From: Ketobacter sp964016105
GTDB lineage: Bacteria; Pseudomonadota; Gammaproteobacteria; Pseudomonadales; Ketobacteraceae
Length of the DNA stretch: 64,000 bases
NCBI GenBank assembly: GCA_964016105.1
Contig: CAXHEX010000013.1
Coordinates: 54,283 to 118,282, forward strand
Reading direction: 5' to 3'
This document shows positions 1 to 8,896 of the stretch, one piece after another; positions within the stretch are counted from its first letter, which is position 1; every line of letters starts with the position of its first letter. The position numbers and the translations under genes were made by a program. The notes below the pieces were generated by a model. It had not been told where the DNA came from. It ran no database searches and saw nothing but the letters and a program-made list of their open reading frames with translations.

Positions 1-774
1 AGCCAGCAACCAAACCAATAGTTCACGCAAAGGATATTGATTCCAGCTTTGGGCAGTACGTATGGGATCTCGCTTGCCATTGAGCACACCCAACCATTGC
101 TGAAGCACCGCTGCGCGTTCACCAACCCACTCGGATTCATTCAGTGCCAATGCCTTAATCGGTGCGCCGCCGGCCATGTTCAACAGTTTTTCGGATCGAT
201 GGCTATCGCCCACAATGTTGTTGAGCCAGGCTAAAGATGATTGCCGTTCTGGAATATTGAAGTCCATTACCTGGCAACGACTACGCACCGTTGCCAACAC
301 GCCGCTGATCTGGTGTGAAACCAGAATCAACAGCGTGTTTTCACCAGGCTCTTCCAGGGATTTCAGCAACGCATTGGCGGCATTCACATTCATGGCTTCT
401 GCCGGGCACAACACCACAACCCGATAGCCATCCATCTGGGCTTTCTTGCTGACAAAATCCACCACGGATCTCACCTGATCCACTTTGATGGCTTTATCCT
501 GCTCTTCCGGTTCTATCACTACCAAATCCGGGTGGGTGCTCACGGCATTAAGCTGGCAGGCCTTACACCGGCCACAGGCGGTGTCTGCCACCGGTTTTTC
601 ACATAACAAATATTGAGCCAGGGCCAAGGCGAACTGCCCCTTACCCGTTCCAGGCTCTCCCCTAAGCATAATGCCGTGGGGACTTCTGCCGGATTTCAGC
701 GCAGCCACAACGGACTGCCACTGCGCCTCCTGCCAAGGCAAGGGTACTTGGGTCTGATTGAGTTCACTGAGCAT
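1..774 (-). CDS. holB: DNA polymerase III subunit delta' (HolB), 3' end cut by window edge
   Basis: The visible part is 258 codons, starting at the ATG on 774-772 and running off the window. Delta' is the AAA+ clamp-loader subunit that helps place the beta clamp on primed DNA. The translation begins MLSELNQTQVPLPWQ and carries a P-loop, RGEPGTGKGQFAL, near residue 40. A zinc-type cluster with cysteines (CGRCKACQ) follows, then LLKSLEEPGENTLLIL and a VRSRCQ sensor-1-like segment, as in the family. Its start overlaps the tmk stop by one base (TAATG), so the two are translationally coupled. The gene order tmk-holB is the usual one in Pseudomonas and E. coli. Confidence 0.93.
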   Translation of the reverse strand, partial: MLSELNQTQVPLPWQEAQWQSVVAALKSGRSPHGIMLRGEPGTGKGQFALALAQYLLCEKPVADTACGRCKACQLNAVSTHPDLVVIEPEEQDKAIKVDQVRSVVDFVSKKAQMDGYRVVVLCPAEAMNVNAANALLKSLEEPGENTLLILVSHQISGVLATVRSRCQVMDFNIPERQSSLAWLNNIVGDSHRSEKLLNMAGGAPIKALALNESEWVGERAAVLQQWLGVLNGKRDPIRTAQSWNQYPLRELLVWLLA

Positions 775-1415
775 TATGCCAACCTCTGTTGCAGTTTTTC
801 CAACACCTGGGCAACCCGTTGCTGCACCTCATCCAGCCCTTGAGAAGCGTCAATAACATGGTAACTGGTGTTATCTCGAGCCCGCTCCAAATACGCAGCG
901 CGAACTCTTTCGAAAAACTGGATATCTTCCTGCTCAAACCGATCCAGCTCACCCCGGGTCCTGGCCCGCTCTAAACCCAACGTCACATCAATATCCAGCA
1001 ACAACACCGCATCCGGGCGCAGCTGTCCCTGCACCAGATTTTCCAGACTGGCAATGGTGGATGAATTCATTTCGCGGCCACCCCCTTGATAGGCATAGGT
1101 GGCGTCAGTGAAACGGTCGCACAATACCCACTTGCCCGCAGCCAGGGCCGGTTTAACAACCCGATCCAGGTGTTGAGCACGGGCAGCAAACACCAACAGC
1201 AGCTCCGCTTCCTGGTTTACTTTTTCTTTTCTCGGTTGCAATAGCAGCTCTCTGATTTGCTCCGCCATGGGCGTGCCACCGGGTTCACGGGTGCAAATAT
1301 AGTCTATTCCCTGATTTTCAAACCACTCTTTAATAAAAGTGATATTTGTGGTTTTACCCACGCCTTCACTGCCTTCCACAGTGATGAACTTACCTGTTCC
1401 GATGGGGTTATTCAT
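774..1415 (-). CDS. tmk: Thymidylate kinase
   Basis: Phosphorylates dTMP to dTDP with ATP in the cytoplasm, on the way to dTTP. The protein has 213 residues, the family's usual length. The P-loop VEGSEGVGKTT lies at residues 14-24. A DR(F/Y) motif (CDRFTDATYAYQGGGR) follows near residue 100, then the LID-like region with arginines around residue 150. The gene lies 30 nt downstream of mltG and overlaps holB by one base, so it sits at the end of the fatty-acid/folate operon. Confidence 0.96.
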   Translation of the reverse strand: MNNPIGTGKFITVEGSEGVGKTTNITFIKEWFENQGIDYICTREPGGTPMAEQIRELLLQPRKEKVNQEAELLLVFAARAQHLDRVVKPALAAGKWVLCDRFTDATYAYQGGGREMNSSTIASLENLVQGQLRPDAVLLLDIDVTLGLERARTRGELDRFEQEDIQFFERVRAAYLERARDNTSYHVIDASQGLDEVQQRVAQVLEKLQQRLA

Positions 1416-1445
1416 GGTGCAATTTCCAACACAATTGGTGGACGA

Positions 1446-2477
1446 TTATTTTTTAGGCGTGGAGCGGTAATCGGTGCGACGCTTAAGCTGATATTGCCGA
1501 ACCGCTTTTTGATGCTGAGCCAACGTTTGAGAAAACTGATGGCTACCATCGCCTTTTGCCACGAAGTATAACGCAGAGGTGGGCTCTGGATGCAAGGACG
1601 CTTCTATGGCAGGCAAGGCGGGATTGGCAATGGGTGTGGGGGGCAAGCCGTTAATCCGATAGGTATTGTAGGGGGTATAGTCCCGTAGATGGGCACGGGT
1701 TATGTTGCCGCCATAGCTGTCCCCAAGCCCATAAATCACCGTGGGATCCGTTTGCAAACGCATATTCTTGCGCAAACGATTCACAAAGACTCCGGCAATG
1801 GTACCCCGCTCACTGGGCACAGCGGTTTCTTTTTCAACGATGGAGGCCATGATTAATGCTTCGTAGGGCGATTCATAGGGCAAACCATCTGCTTTATTTT
1901 GCCAAGCATCATTGAGTAACTGCTGCATACGGCTATAGGCTCGAGCCAATATGTCGAAGTCTGACTCGCCTTTGTGGAAGTGGTAGGTATCCGGATAAAA
2001 CAACCCTTCTGGATGTTGATGCGCACTTTGCAGCCGGACCATAATCTGCTCCGGGGATTGTTGTTGTAAAGTCTGGATCAACTTGGGATGCGCCGCCAGG
2101 GACGCTAAAAACTGCTTGAAGGTGTGGCCGTTAACCAAGGTGACGCTGTACTCAATCACTTCACCACTCTGCACCAATTCTATCAGTTGGTTTACATTGG
2201 TGCCCACGTTGAGTTGATACTCCCCCGCCTGTAACAGTGGACTCTTGTCGTGCACCCGCATATATAAGCGGAACATCCAGGCTTTCTCTATCAGCCCCTG
2301 ATCTTCTAGCTGGGCAGCTAACCGATGAAAAGAGGATCCGGAAGCCACCTCCAAAACCTGATCCTGATTAAAATCAAGAGGTGACTGCCCCCATTCTTCT
2401 AGATAACGTAAGCCGGCCCAGGCTAACCCAATGCCCACAACCAACACCAAAAGAAACAGCTTTGCCAATTGTTTCAC
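1446..2477 (-). CDS. mltG: Endolytic murein transglycosylase MltG (YceG-like)
   Basis: Inner-membrane lytic transglycosylase that cuts nascent peptidoglycan strands and is thought to act as a terminase of glycan synthesis. One N-terminal membrane segment (LAKLFLLVLVVGIGLAWAGL) is followed by a LysM-like region and the YceG catalytic domain, with the conserved Glu in ASIVEKET. I chose the GTG at 2477: it overlaps the pabC stop as GTGA and has AGGAG 11 nt upstream, giving 343 residues. An ATG at 2486 is only 2 nt from that ribosome site, and a TTG at 2501 has none. Confidence 0.93.
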   Translation of the reverse strand: MKQLAKLFLLVLVVGIGLAWAGLRYLEEWGQSPLDFNQDQVLEVASGSSFHRLAAQLEDQGLIEKAWMFRLYMRVHDKSPLLQAGEYQLNVGTNVNQLIELVQSGEVIEYSVTLVNGHTFKQFLASLAAHPKLIQTLQQQSPEQIMVRLQSAHQHPEGLFYPDTYHFHKGESDFDILARAYSRMQQLLNDAWQNKADGLPYESPYEALIMASIVEKETAVPSERGTIAGVFVNRLRKNMRLQTDPTVIYGLGDSYGGNITRAHLRDYTPYNTYRINGLPPTPIANPALPAIEASLHPEPTSALYFVAKGDGSHQFSQTLAQHQKAVRQYQLKRRTDYRSTPKK

Positions 2478-3319
2478 AGGCCCCATTGCTCCTTTACCCA
2501 ACTTGACGCCTGGGCAGCCACTTTACCGGCAGCCCAATGTTGTTGTTTGAACTGTGCCACCGGCCAAACTCCATAGACGCTATTGCAAAGAAACACTTCC
2601 TCGGCCTGTTCAAATTCCTGCAGAGATATGTTCGCTTCCGCCACATTTACCCCGTTCGATTGAAATTGAGTTTTGAGCCATTGCGCCATAACCCCTTCTA
2701 CACCACATCGATCCAGGTTCGGCGTTTTAATCTCATCACCCACCACCACAAACACATTGCTAAATACGCCTTCAATCACATTGCCATCCAAGTCCTGAAG
2801 CAAACCTTCCTGGTAACGGCTATCGTTCCATTCGGCACGGGCCAATACCTGGGGCAAGCGGTTTAGATGTTTTATTTTAGCTAACCTGGGGTCGTGGCCC
2901 AGACGGCTTTTACAGGCAAAAAGACGTATGCCTTGGGCGCAATAGCTTTTCGGATATTGAGGGGCTGGATGGCGGGACAGAATGCGGTTTGGGCCTTTGG
3001 TGCCCGCAGCTCCATAGCCTCTCCCACCCTGTCCACGGGTGACAATGTATTTGATAATCTTAGGTTCAGGCCCGCATTCACCCATATAATCGCGCAGCTC
3101 GTTGCCCAGCAGCCCTGGATCAGCCTCGATGGCAAGCTGGCGCAAGCCTTGGCATAAGCGTTCGAGGTGGGCGTCAAACAACACAGGGCCTTTGGCGTTT
3201 ATGAGGATGGTTTCGAATACCCCATCGCCATAGGCCAGGCCCCGGTCACTGATTGAGATGTTATCTACTGGCTCGCCATTTACCCAACTGGTGCTGGCCG
3301 CCAACTGGTCATTAGACAC
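2474..3319 (-). CDS. pabC: Aminodeoxychorismate lyase
   Basis: PLP-dependent fold-type IV enzyme that releases pyruvate from 4-amino-4-deoxychorismate to give p-aminobenzoate for folate. The expected Lys lies in KIKHLNRLPQVLARAEW, and DGNVIEGVFSNVFVV is the cofactor-phosphate region. I chose the GTG at 3319, which gives 281 residues against 269 in E. coli. Upstream in-frame codons only re-read the end of fabF and add a non-family N-terminus. The gene overlaps the fabF stop by 8 nt and the mltG start by 4 nt, so it is tightly packed in the operon. The ribosome site is weak, which leaves the start somewhat open. Confidence 0.92.
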   Translation of the reverse strand: MSNDQLAASTSWVNGEPVDNISISDRGLAYGDGVFETILINAKGPVLFDAHLERLCQGLRQLAIEADPGLLGNELRDYMGECGPEPKIIKYIVTRGQGGRGYGAAGTKGPNRILSRHPAPQYPKSYCAQGIRLFACKSRLGHDPRLAKIKHLNRLPQVLARAEWNDSRYQEGLLQDLDGNVIEGVFSNVFVVVGDEIKTPNLDRCGVEGVMAQWLKTQFQSNGVNVAEANISLQEFEQAEEVFLCNSVYGVWPVAQFKQQHWAAGKVAAQASSWVKEQWGL

Positions 3320-4547
3320 GCTTAAAAATAAGTGTGCCGTTAGTGCCGCCAAAGCCAAATGAGTTGGAAATGGCCACATCAATGGAGCGCTGCTTAGCTT
3401 GATGGGCTACGTAATCCAAGTCACAACCTTCGTCGGGATTGTCCAGATTTATGGTTGGAGGTGCCACCTGATCCTGCATGGCTAACAGCGAGAAAATAGC
3501 TTCCACACCCCCGGCAGCACCCAGCAAATGCCCCACCATGGATTTTGTTGAACTCACAGAAAGCTGATAGGCATGGTCACCAAACACGGTTTTTATGGCG
3601 TTGGTTTCCGCCTTATCTCCCGCTAGGGTGGAGGTACCGTGGGCGTTAATGTAGTCCACCGTGGTGGGGTCTATTCCCGCATCCGAGAGGGCATTCACCA
3701 TGGAATCCGCCGCCCCACTGCCTGATTCTGGAGGCGCAGTAATATGGTAGGCATCGCTACTGGCACCAAAACCGATAAGCTCTCCATAAATCTTGGCACC
3801 ACGCTTCTTGGCGTGCTCCAACTCTTCCAGCACCACCACACCGGCACCGTCCGACAGAACAAAGCCATCACGATCTTTATCCCAGGGGCGGCTGGCGGCT
3901 TGAGGGTCGTCATTTCGGGTTGAAAGAGCCCTGGCAGCAATAAACCCGGCCATACCAAGGGGCGACGAACCACACTCCCCGGCGCCAGCAATCATTACAT
4001 CCACATCACCATATTTGATCATTCTGGAGGCATAGCCAATACAGTGTGTGGCGGTTGTACAGGCGGTGGCGATGGCCCAATTAGGGCCCTGAAAACCAAA
4101 CATGATGGAGAGGTTACCGCCAATCATGTTTATGATAGAGCCAGGAACAAGGAAGGGGCTCACCTTTCGTGTGCCGCCCTTTTCCATGGCTTCTTTATTT
4201 TTCTCGATGGTACCGATGCCACCAATACCGGCACCCACAGCCACACCTATGCGCTTGCGGTTTTCATCAGTGGCTTCCAGTCCAGAGTCTTTGATGGCCT
4301 GAATGCTGGCTATCAGACCATATTGAATAAATGGATCGACCTTACGCGCTTCTTTCGCAGACAGATATTCGCTGACGTCCAGGTCCTTTATCTGGCCGGC
4401 AAATTGGGTTGCATAGCCCGATACATCGTAACTGTCGATGGTGGAAATCCCGCTTTTTCCGGCAACAATGCCTTCCCAAGTCTGATCTATGTTGCTCCCC
4501 AGGGGCGTCACCGCACCAATACCTGTTATGACAACTCTACGACCCAC
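3312..4547 (-). CDS. fabF: Beta-ketoacyl-ACP synthase II
   Basis: Condenses malonyl-ACP with acyl-ACP during chain elongation in type II fatty-acid synthesis. The thiolase-fold catalytic triad is visible: Cys in the nucleophile elbow ATACTTATHCIG, His in NAHGTSTLAGD and His in KSMVGHLLGAAGG. The C-terminus ends NSFGFGGTNGTLIF. I chose the GTG at 4547 because GGAGGAAATAGA sits directly before it, giving 411 residues (E. coli FabF has 413). An ATG 15 nt upstream would place the ribosome site inside the gene. It follows acpP after a terminator-like hairpin, so it may depend partly on read-through or on its own promoter. Confidence 0.97.
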   Translation of the reverse strand: MGRRVVITGIGAVTPLGSNIDQTWEGIVAGKSGISTIDSYDVSGYATQFAGQIKDLDVSEYLSAKEARKVDPFIQYGLIASIQAIKDSGLEATDENRKRIGVAVGAGIGGIGTIEKNKEAMEKGGTRKVSPFLVPGSIINMIGGNLSIMFGFQGPNWAIATACTTATHCIGYASRMIKYGDVDVMIAGAGECGSSPLGMAGFIAARALSTRNDDPQAASRPWDKDRDGFVLSDGAGVVVLEELEHAKKRGAKIYGELIGFGASSDAYHITAPPESGSGAADSMVNALSDAGIDPTTVDYINAHGTSTLAGDKAETNAIKTVFGDHAYQLSVSSTKSMVGHLLGAAGGVEAIFSLLAMQDQVAPPTINLDNPDEGCDLDYVAHQAKQRSIDVAISNSFGFGGTNGTLIFKRV

Positions 4548-4704
4548 TCTATTTCCTCCCATCGGCTTCGATCGATTCAGGCTTTCTACTTACCTATCAC
4601 AAAGCCTAAGTTTACCTCTGTTTGGTTAACATTAGTTAGCCAAAAAATCTTTCAAAAGGTTTCGCTTTTAGAGCAATAAAACAGCACAGCCCATTGACCT
4701 TGCA

Positions 4705-4736
4705 TAAAAAAAGCCGCTGTTAACAGCGGCTTTTTC
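4705..4736 (-). terminator. Intrinsic terminator after acpP
   Basis: A perfect 10-bp stem (AGCCGCTGTT/AACAGCGGCT, 4712-4731) is followed on the minus strand by seven Ts, 14 nt past the acpP stop. It lies between acpP and fabF. It is probably a partial terminator or attenuator that lets acpP be made in excess of fabF. The excess is inference from the known high abundance of ACP. Confidence 0.85.
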
Positions 4737-4749
4737 TAGTCTGATAAGC

Positions 4750-4986
4750 TTATAGATTCGCTTGAACGTAATCGATAGCTTCCTGAACTTTGGTGATTTT
4801 TTCAGCTTCTTCGTCAGGGATTTCTGTTTCGAATTCTTCTTCCAGAGCCATTACCAACTCGACCGTGTCAAGAGAATCAGCCCCCAGATCTTCGACGAAA
4901 GAAGCGTCGGTAGTGACTTCTTCTAGTTTAACGCCAAGCTGTTCTGCAACGATTTTCTTGACGCGCTCTTCGATATTGCTACTCAT
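4750..4986 (-). CDS. acpP: Acyl carrier protein
   Basis: Small acidic carrier (78 residues) that holds growing acyl chains on a 4'-phosphopantetheine arm. The arm is attached to the Ser of the DSLD motif in EDLGADSLDTVELVMALEEEF. I chose the ATG at 4986 (MSSNIEERVKK), which has AGGAGAAGAG just upstream and matches the family N-terminus. A longer frame to 5016 adds ten residues without family support. It sits between fabG and fabF, as in most gammaproteobacteria. A short leader stem (CCCCAT/ATGGGG, 5011-5029) precedes the ribosome site. Confidence 0.98.
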   Translation of the reverse strand: MSSNIEERVKKIVAEQLGVKLEEVTTDASFVEDLGADSLDTVELVMALEEEFETEIPDEEAEKITKVQEAIDYVQANL

Positions 4987-5111
4987 CTGACTCTCTTCTC
5001 CTGTTGATGGCCCCATTTATTTTATGGGGTTCGTAGTTTATACAAAGCTAAGGCTATACCGTAGCCCAGGTTGGCTAGACATAACCAGGAATTAAACCTA
5101 GTGCGACTATA

Positions 5112-5849
5112 TCACATATACATACCGCCATTAACAGGAATTGTAGCTCCTGTTATGTAACCAGATTCTTCAGAAGCGAGAAACCCGACAGTGGCGGCGA
5201 TTTCTTCCGGCTTGCCTAATCGGCCTGCTGGAATTTGCGAAAGCATGGCTTCTTTATTGGCATCAGGCAAGTCTTTTGTCATATCTGTATCGATGAACCC
5301 AGGTGCTATGGCATTTACCGTTATCCCCCTGGAACCAATCTCTCTGGCCAGGGAGCGGGTAAAGCCTTCCAACCCCGATTTGGCGGCGCTATAGTTGGCT
5401 TGCCCAGCATTACCCATCAAACCCACAACAGAGCTGATATTAATGATACGACCCCATCGTGCCTTGGTCATGCCCTTTAAGCACGCCTTAGTGACCCGAA
5501 AAACCGCGGTGAGGTTAGTATCAATCACTTGGCCCCATTCATCTTCTTTCATTCGTAGCATCAGATTATCGCGAGTGATGCCCGCATTATTTACCAGTAT
5601 GGTAGGAGCGCCATAATCAGACTGGATAGAAGTCAGTACTTGCTGCAAATTTTCCGCATCCGTCACATCGAGGCAGTAACCTTTTCCTTTACCATTGGCC
5701 TGTATGTAATCACTGATTTTCTCTGCACCAGACTCGGTGGTAGCCGTGCCTATAACAACAGCCCCTGCTTGCAACAATTGCTCTGCAATTGCGCGACCAA
5801 TGCCACGACTGGCACCTGTGACAAGGGCAACTTTGCCATCTAAAGACAT
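5112..5849 (-). CDS. fabG: 3-oxoacyl-ACP reductase
   Basis: NADPH-dependent short-chain dehydrogenase that reduces 3-oxoacyl-ACP in each elongation cycle. The protein is 245 residues. The cofactor motif TGASRGIG lies at residues 11-18 and NNAGITRD in the middle. The catalytic Ser-Tyr-Lys set is in INISSVVGLMGNAGQANYSAAKSG. The C-terminal end GGMYM is typical. The ATG at 5849 has AGGAG 8 nt upstream. It lies 33 nt after fabD. Confidence 0.97.
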   Translation of the reverse strand: MSLDGKVALVTGASRGIGRAIAEQLLQAGAVVIGTATTESGAEKISDYIQANGKGKGYCLDVTDAENLQQVLTSIQSDYGAPTILVNNAGITRDNLMLRMKEDEWGQVIDTNLTAVFRVTKACLKGMTKARWGRIINISSVVGLMGNAGQANYSAAKSGLEGFTRSLAREIGSRGITVNAIAPGFIDTDMTKDLPDANKEAMLSQIPAGRLGKPEEIAATVGFLASEESGYITGATIPVNGGMYM

Positions 5850-5882
5850 CCCGAAACTCCTATAGATTATCGCATTTGGTTA

Positions 5883-6824
5883 TTATTTTGATACGTTGGC
5901 CAAGGTACTGTCAAAACCACTTTGGTCTTGCAGGGTGGAAACCGATAAAGGTTTATGTATGCGCTTATTCATACCACACAAAACCTTGCCGGGACCACAT
6001 TCCACCATGGTTTCAACACCCTGGGTTACCATATTACGAACGGACGCGACCCAAAGCACCGGACTGTACAACTGTACGATCAATTTTTCACGAATTTGTT
6101 CAGGGTCCAGCTCAATTTCACCATCAATATTGTTTACCACCGGAATCTTAGGTGCGGCAATTTGAGTGTCTCTCAACTGCTGAGCCAGCTCTTCGGCAGC
6201 GGGTTTCATCAAATCTGAGTGACAAGGCACACTCACTGCCAATGGCATGGCTTTGCGGGCACCGGCTTCTTTGGCTAAATCTATCGCCCTGTCCACTGCC
6301 TCAGAATTACCTGCAATCACCACTTGCCCCGGGGCATTGAAATTCACCGCTTGAACCACCTGGCCCTGAGCCGCATCTGCGCACACAGCTATGGTTTTTT
6401 CATCATCCAAACCTATCACTGCTGCCATCTTACCCTGTCCCGAAGGACAAGCATCACGCATCAGCTCCCCACGCCGCTTGACCAACGCCACTCCCTGCTC
6501 CAGGGATATGGAGTCGGAGCAAACATACGCGGTGTACTCACCCAAACTATGACCCGCCATGATACTGGGGCGTATTGCGGTGGCCTCAGACCACGCCCGC
6601 CACACGGCCACACCTGCGACGAACATGATGGGCTGAGTAATTTCTGTTTGTGCCAGTTCCTGTTCCGGTCCCTGTTGCGCCATTGCCCACATATCCCTGC
6701 CGAAACTTTCCGATGCCTGATCAAACGTTTGCTTAACAATGGGATGCGCTTCATTTAAATCAGAAAGCATACCCACGGACTGGGAGCCTTGGCCTGGAAA
6801 CACAAAAGCAAGATTCTGCTGCAT
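5883..6824 (-). CDS. fabD: Malonyl-CoA:ACP transacylase
   Basis: Loads malonyl groups from CoA onto ACP for fatty-acid synthesis. The 313-residue protein begins LAFVFPGQGSQSVGM, the family signature. The nucleophile Ser is in MAGHSLGEYTA near residue 92, and the catalytic His is in SVPCHSDLM near residue 201. Upstream lies plsX. The gap of 107 nt where fabH is found in E. coli holds no gene. Confidence 0.97.
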   Translation of the reverse strand: MQQNLAFVFPGQGSQSVGMLSDLNEAHPIVKQTFDQASESFGRDMWAMAQQGPEQELAQTEITQPIMFVAGVAVWRAWSEATAIRPSIMAGHSLGEYTAYVCSDSISLEQGVALVKRRGELMRDACPSGQGKMAAVIGLDDEKTIAVCADAAQGQVVQAVNFNAPGQVVIAGNSEAVDRAIDLAKEAGARKAMPLAVSVPCHSDLMKPAAEELAQQLRDTQIAAPKIPVVNNIDGEIELDPEQIREKLIVQLYSPVLWVASVRNMVTQGVETMVECGPGKVLCGMNKRIHKPLSVSTLQDQSGFDSTLANVSK

Positions 6825-6931
6825 GGAAATTCCTTAATTCGTTTGCAATTGTTTGCCATCATACCGAGCAATCATCGATCACGCCCGACACAAAAGTAAC
6901 AAAATTTGGCTGAACGGTCTCGCACCCGCAT

Positions 6932-7921
6932 TTAGCCTAAGAGACCTTCAATTTTTTGGGGGAGCCGCAACTCAACATAATTCCTGGCGCTTAACATGGC
7001 CTGAACAAATTCTTCCAGGTTGGCATTGCCGTGACTTTTCACCACCACACCGCGCAGCCCCACAAATGCCGCTCCATTGTAGCGACTGGGGTTTATCCTG
7101 GCTTCAAAGTTGCGCCAAAAGGGCCTGAGCAAAAAACCCAGCAATCCTTGCCACCAACTTTGCTTAAATTCTTTCTTCATTTCAGTAAGAATAAACCGCG
7201 CCAAACCCTCTATGGTTTTTAGAGCCACGTTTCCCACAAAGCCGTCACACACCACCACGTCAGCACAATCCTTAAACAGATCCACCCCTTCCACAAACCC
7301 GATATAGTTGATTTGTTTGTCGGCCCTTAATAACTCACTGGCGGCTTTGACTTGGTCATTACCTTTCATTTCTTCGCTGCCAATATTAAGGAGGGCTACC
7401 CGTGGGAAAGGGTTGGCATTGAGCACTTGAGCGACAGCCTGCCCCATTACTGCAAACTGATAGAGCTGCTCAGAATCGCAGGAGACATTGGCACCCAAAT
7501 CGAGAATGAAGGTGGATTTACCCCCTTCTTTGGGGAGAGAAGAAATGATTGCTGGGCGATCGATGGATTCAGAGGTTCGCAATATATGGCGACTCAAAGC
7601 CATCAGCGCCCCAGTATTGCCTGCACTGACGCAACCATCAGCCCGACCCTCTTTCACCGCGCTCAACATCATAGCCATGGAAGACTGCTTTTTATTACGC
7701 AAAGCGCTGGCGGGAGCCTCATCCATGTTCACCACTTGCTCACAGTGATGGATTTGCAACCTGGGATGGACTACCCCATTGAGATATTTCTCAACACGGT
7801 TTTTATCACCAAACAGCAAAACCCGCAGATCCTTCTTCATGCCAAGCACGTCAAGGATTGCGGGTACTGTTACTTTGGGGCCGTGATCCCCTCCCATTGC
7901 GTCAACCGCAAGGGTAACCAT
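6932..7921 (-). CDS. plsX: Phosphate acyltransferase PlsX
   Basis: Converts acyl-ACP to acyl-phosphate, the donor for PlsY, and so links fatty-acid synthesis to phospholipid synthesis. It is a peripheral membrane enzyme. The 329-residue protein starts TLAVDAMGGDHGP, the family signature, and contains SAGNTGALMALS and CDGFVGNVALKTIEG. It follows rpmF by 13 nt, the conserved pairing of ribosome and membrane synthesis genes. Confidence 0.97.
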   Translation of the reverse strand: MVTLAVDAMGGDHGPKVTVPAILDVLGMKKDLRVLLFGDKNRVEKYLNGVVHPRLQIHHCEQVVNMDEAPASALRNKKQSSMAMMLSAVKEGRADGCVSAGNTGALMALSRHILRTSESIDRPAIISSLPKEGGKSTFILDLGANVSCDSEQLYQFAVMGQAVAQVLNANPFPRVALLNIGSEEMKGNDQVKAASELLRADKQINYIGFVEGVDLFKDCADVVVCDGFVGNVALKTIEGLARFILTEMKKEFKQSWWQGLLGFLLRPFWRNFEARINPSRYNGAAFVGLRGVVVKSHGNANLEEFVQAMLSARNYVELRLPQKIEGLLG

Positions 7922-7934
7922 ATACTGTTATGGC

Positions 7935-8117
7935 TTATTCGTCGTCTTTGCTAGGGATTACCTGGCGGCCACGATAAAAACCATCAGCGGTAACATGATG
8001 ACGGCGATGAACTTCTCCGGTGGTCACGTCTTCAGACAAGGTCGCCTGAGTAAGACCATCATGGGATCGACGCATACCGCGCTTGGATCGAGTTTTACGG
8101 TTCTGTTGAACTGCCAT
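7935..8117 (-). CDS. rpmF: 50S ribosomal protein L32
   Basis: Sixty-residue basic ribosomal protein. The N-terminus MAVQQNRKTRSKRGMRRSHD is the bacterial L32 signature. It lacks the CxxC zinc pairs, as expected for the zinc-independent (C-minus) form of proteobacteria. An AGGAGCAAACA ribosome site precedes the ATG. It lies between yceD and plsX, a conserved neighbourhood. Confidence 0.97.
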   Translation of the reverse strand: MAVQQNRKTRSKRGMRRSHDGLTQATLSEDVTTGEVHRRHHVTADGFYRGRQVIPSKDDE

Positions 8118-8188
8118 TGTTTGCTCCTGACTGCATAACTAGATGAAGCGTAGAATGAGGCGTAGTATCCACACCCTAGAGCATCACA

Positions 8189-8722
8189 TTAGTTGTCGCT
8201 TTTTTTCACTTTTCCCTTCAACTGCTCTAGCACAGCAAAGGGGTTGGGTTTTGTTTCTTCGCCACTGCCTTCTACTTGTTGCTGCTTCGAATCGTAAGGA
8301 AACGGCTCACAATCCGAATGATAGGCCACAATAGGCAGCGCTAAAATCAACTCTTGCTCCAGCAATCGCGCCGTGGCCACCTCTTCTTCCTCAAGCATAA
8401 ATGGCTCGAGGGACTCCGGTAGCTCAGAGGCCCGCTCCTCGCTGCTCACAACCCCCAAAGCTATTGTAACGTTCAGCTCGATTGGGGCTGCCTCCAGACA
8501 ACGCTGGCAGGTAAGTAACACCGTTGTTCGGGCAGTGCCGTGTATTTCGGCCCTTGCACCTTCCATTCTCAATTGAATGTCGGCTTCCACCCGGCCCTCA
8601 TCGGACACGCAGTCTGCGGCCAAAAGGGGTAACTGCTTAAGCGGCATATAGCCCGTCAGCCTGCCTTCTTGTCTGGCAAGTTTCAGAGGCTTTATGGACG
8701 TAGGCAGAGGGTGCTCAAACAT
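8189..8722 (-). CDS. yceD: DUF177 / YceD family protein
   Basis: Conserved 177-residue acidic protein encoded next to rpmF across bacteria. YceD homologues are linked to 23S rRNA accumulation in plants and E. coli, but the exact role is not settled. The family signature with cysteines is seen in VLLTCQRCLEAAP near residue 75, and a C-terminal NPFAVLEQLKGK segment is also typical. The start at 8722 (MFEHPLPTSIKPLKLA) matches homologues. A near-consensus promoter lies so close upstream that the mRNA would begin only a few bases before the ATG. Confidence 0.93.
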   Translation of the reverse strand: MFEHPLPTSIKPLKLARQEGRLTGYMPLKQLPLLAADCVSDEGRVEADIQLRMEGARAEIHGTARTTVLLTCQRCLEAAPIELNVTIALGVVSSEERASELPESLEPFMLEEEEVATARLLEQELILALPIVAYHSDCEPFPYDSKQQQVEGSGEETKPNPFAVLEQLKGKVKKSDN

Positions 8723-8731
8723 AAGCGCGCA

Positions 8732-8760
8732 ATTCTATGGTCAAGGCACTGGCCTGTCAA
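8732..8760 (-). promoter_or_regulatory. Sigma-70 promoter for yceD-rpmF-plsX-fab operon
   Basis: On the minus strand the -35 is TTGACA (8760-8755), the spacer is exactly 17 nt and the -10 is TAGAAT (8737-8732). Both hexamers are at or near consensus. Transcription would start about 7 nt on, near 8725, with the yceD ATG at 8722. The leader would then be about 3 nt with no ribosome site. Confidence 0.8.
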
Positions 8761-8896
8761 AGATTTTGCACTGTTTTTTCGCGCTGGATGACGGTTTTTC
8801 CCTATGAGATCATATATACACAGGGGCAAGCCTTATTACCTTAGGCTTATGCCTGATATTGTGCTTTTATTCCCCAACCTCCCCATGGAGATTTTT

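Noticed and set aside
4044..4679. Long plus-strand frame antisense to fabF.
   Set aside because: It is the reverse-strand shadow of fabF's biased codons, without a ribosome site or a recognisable domain.
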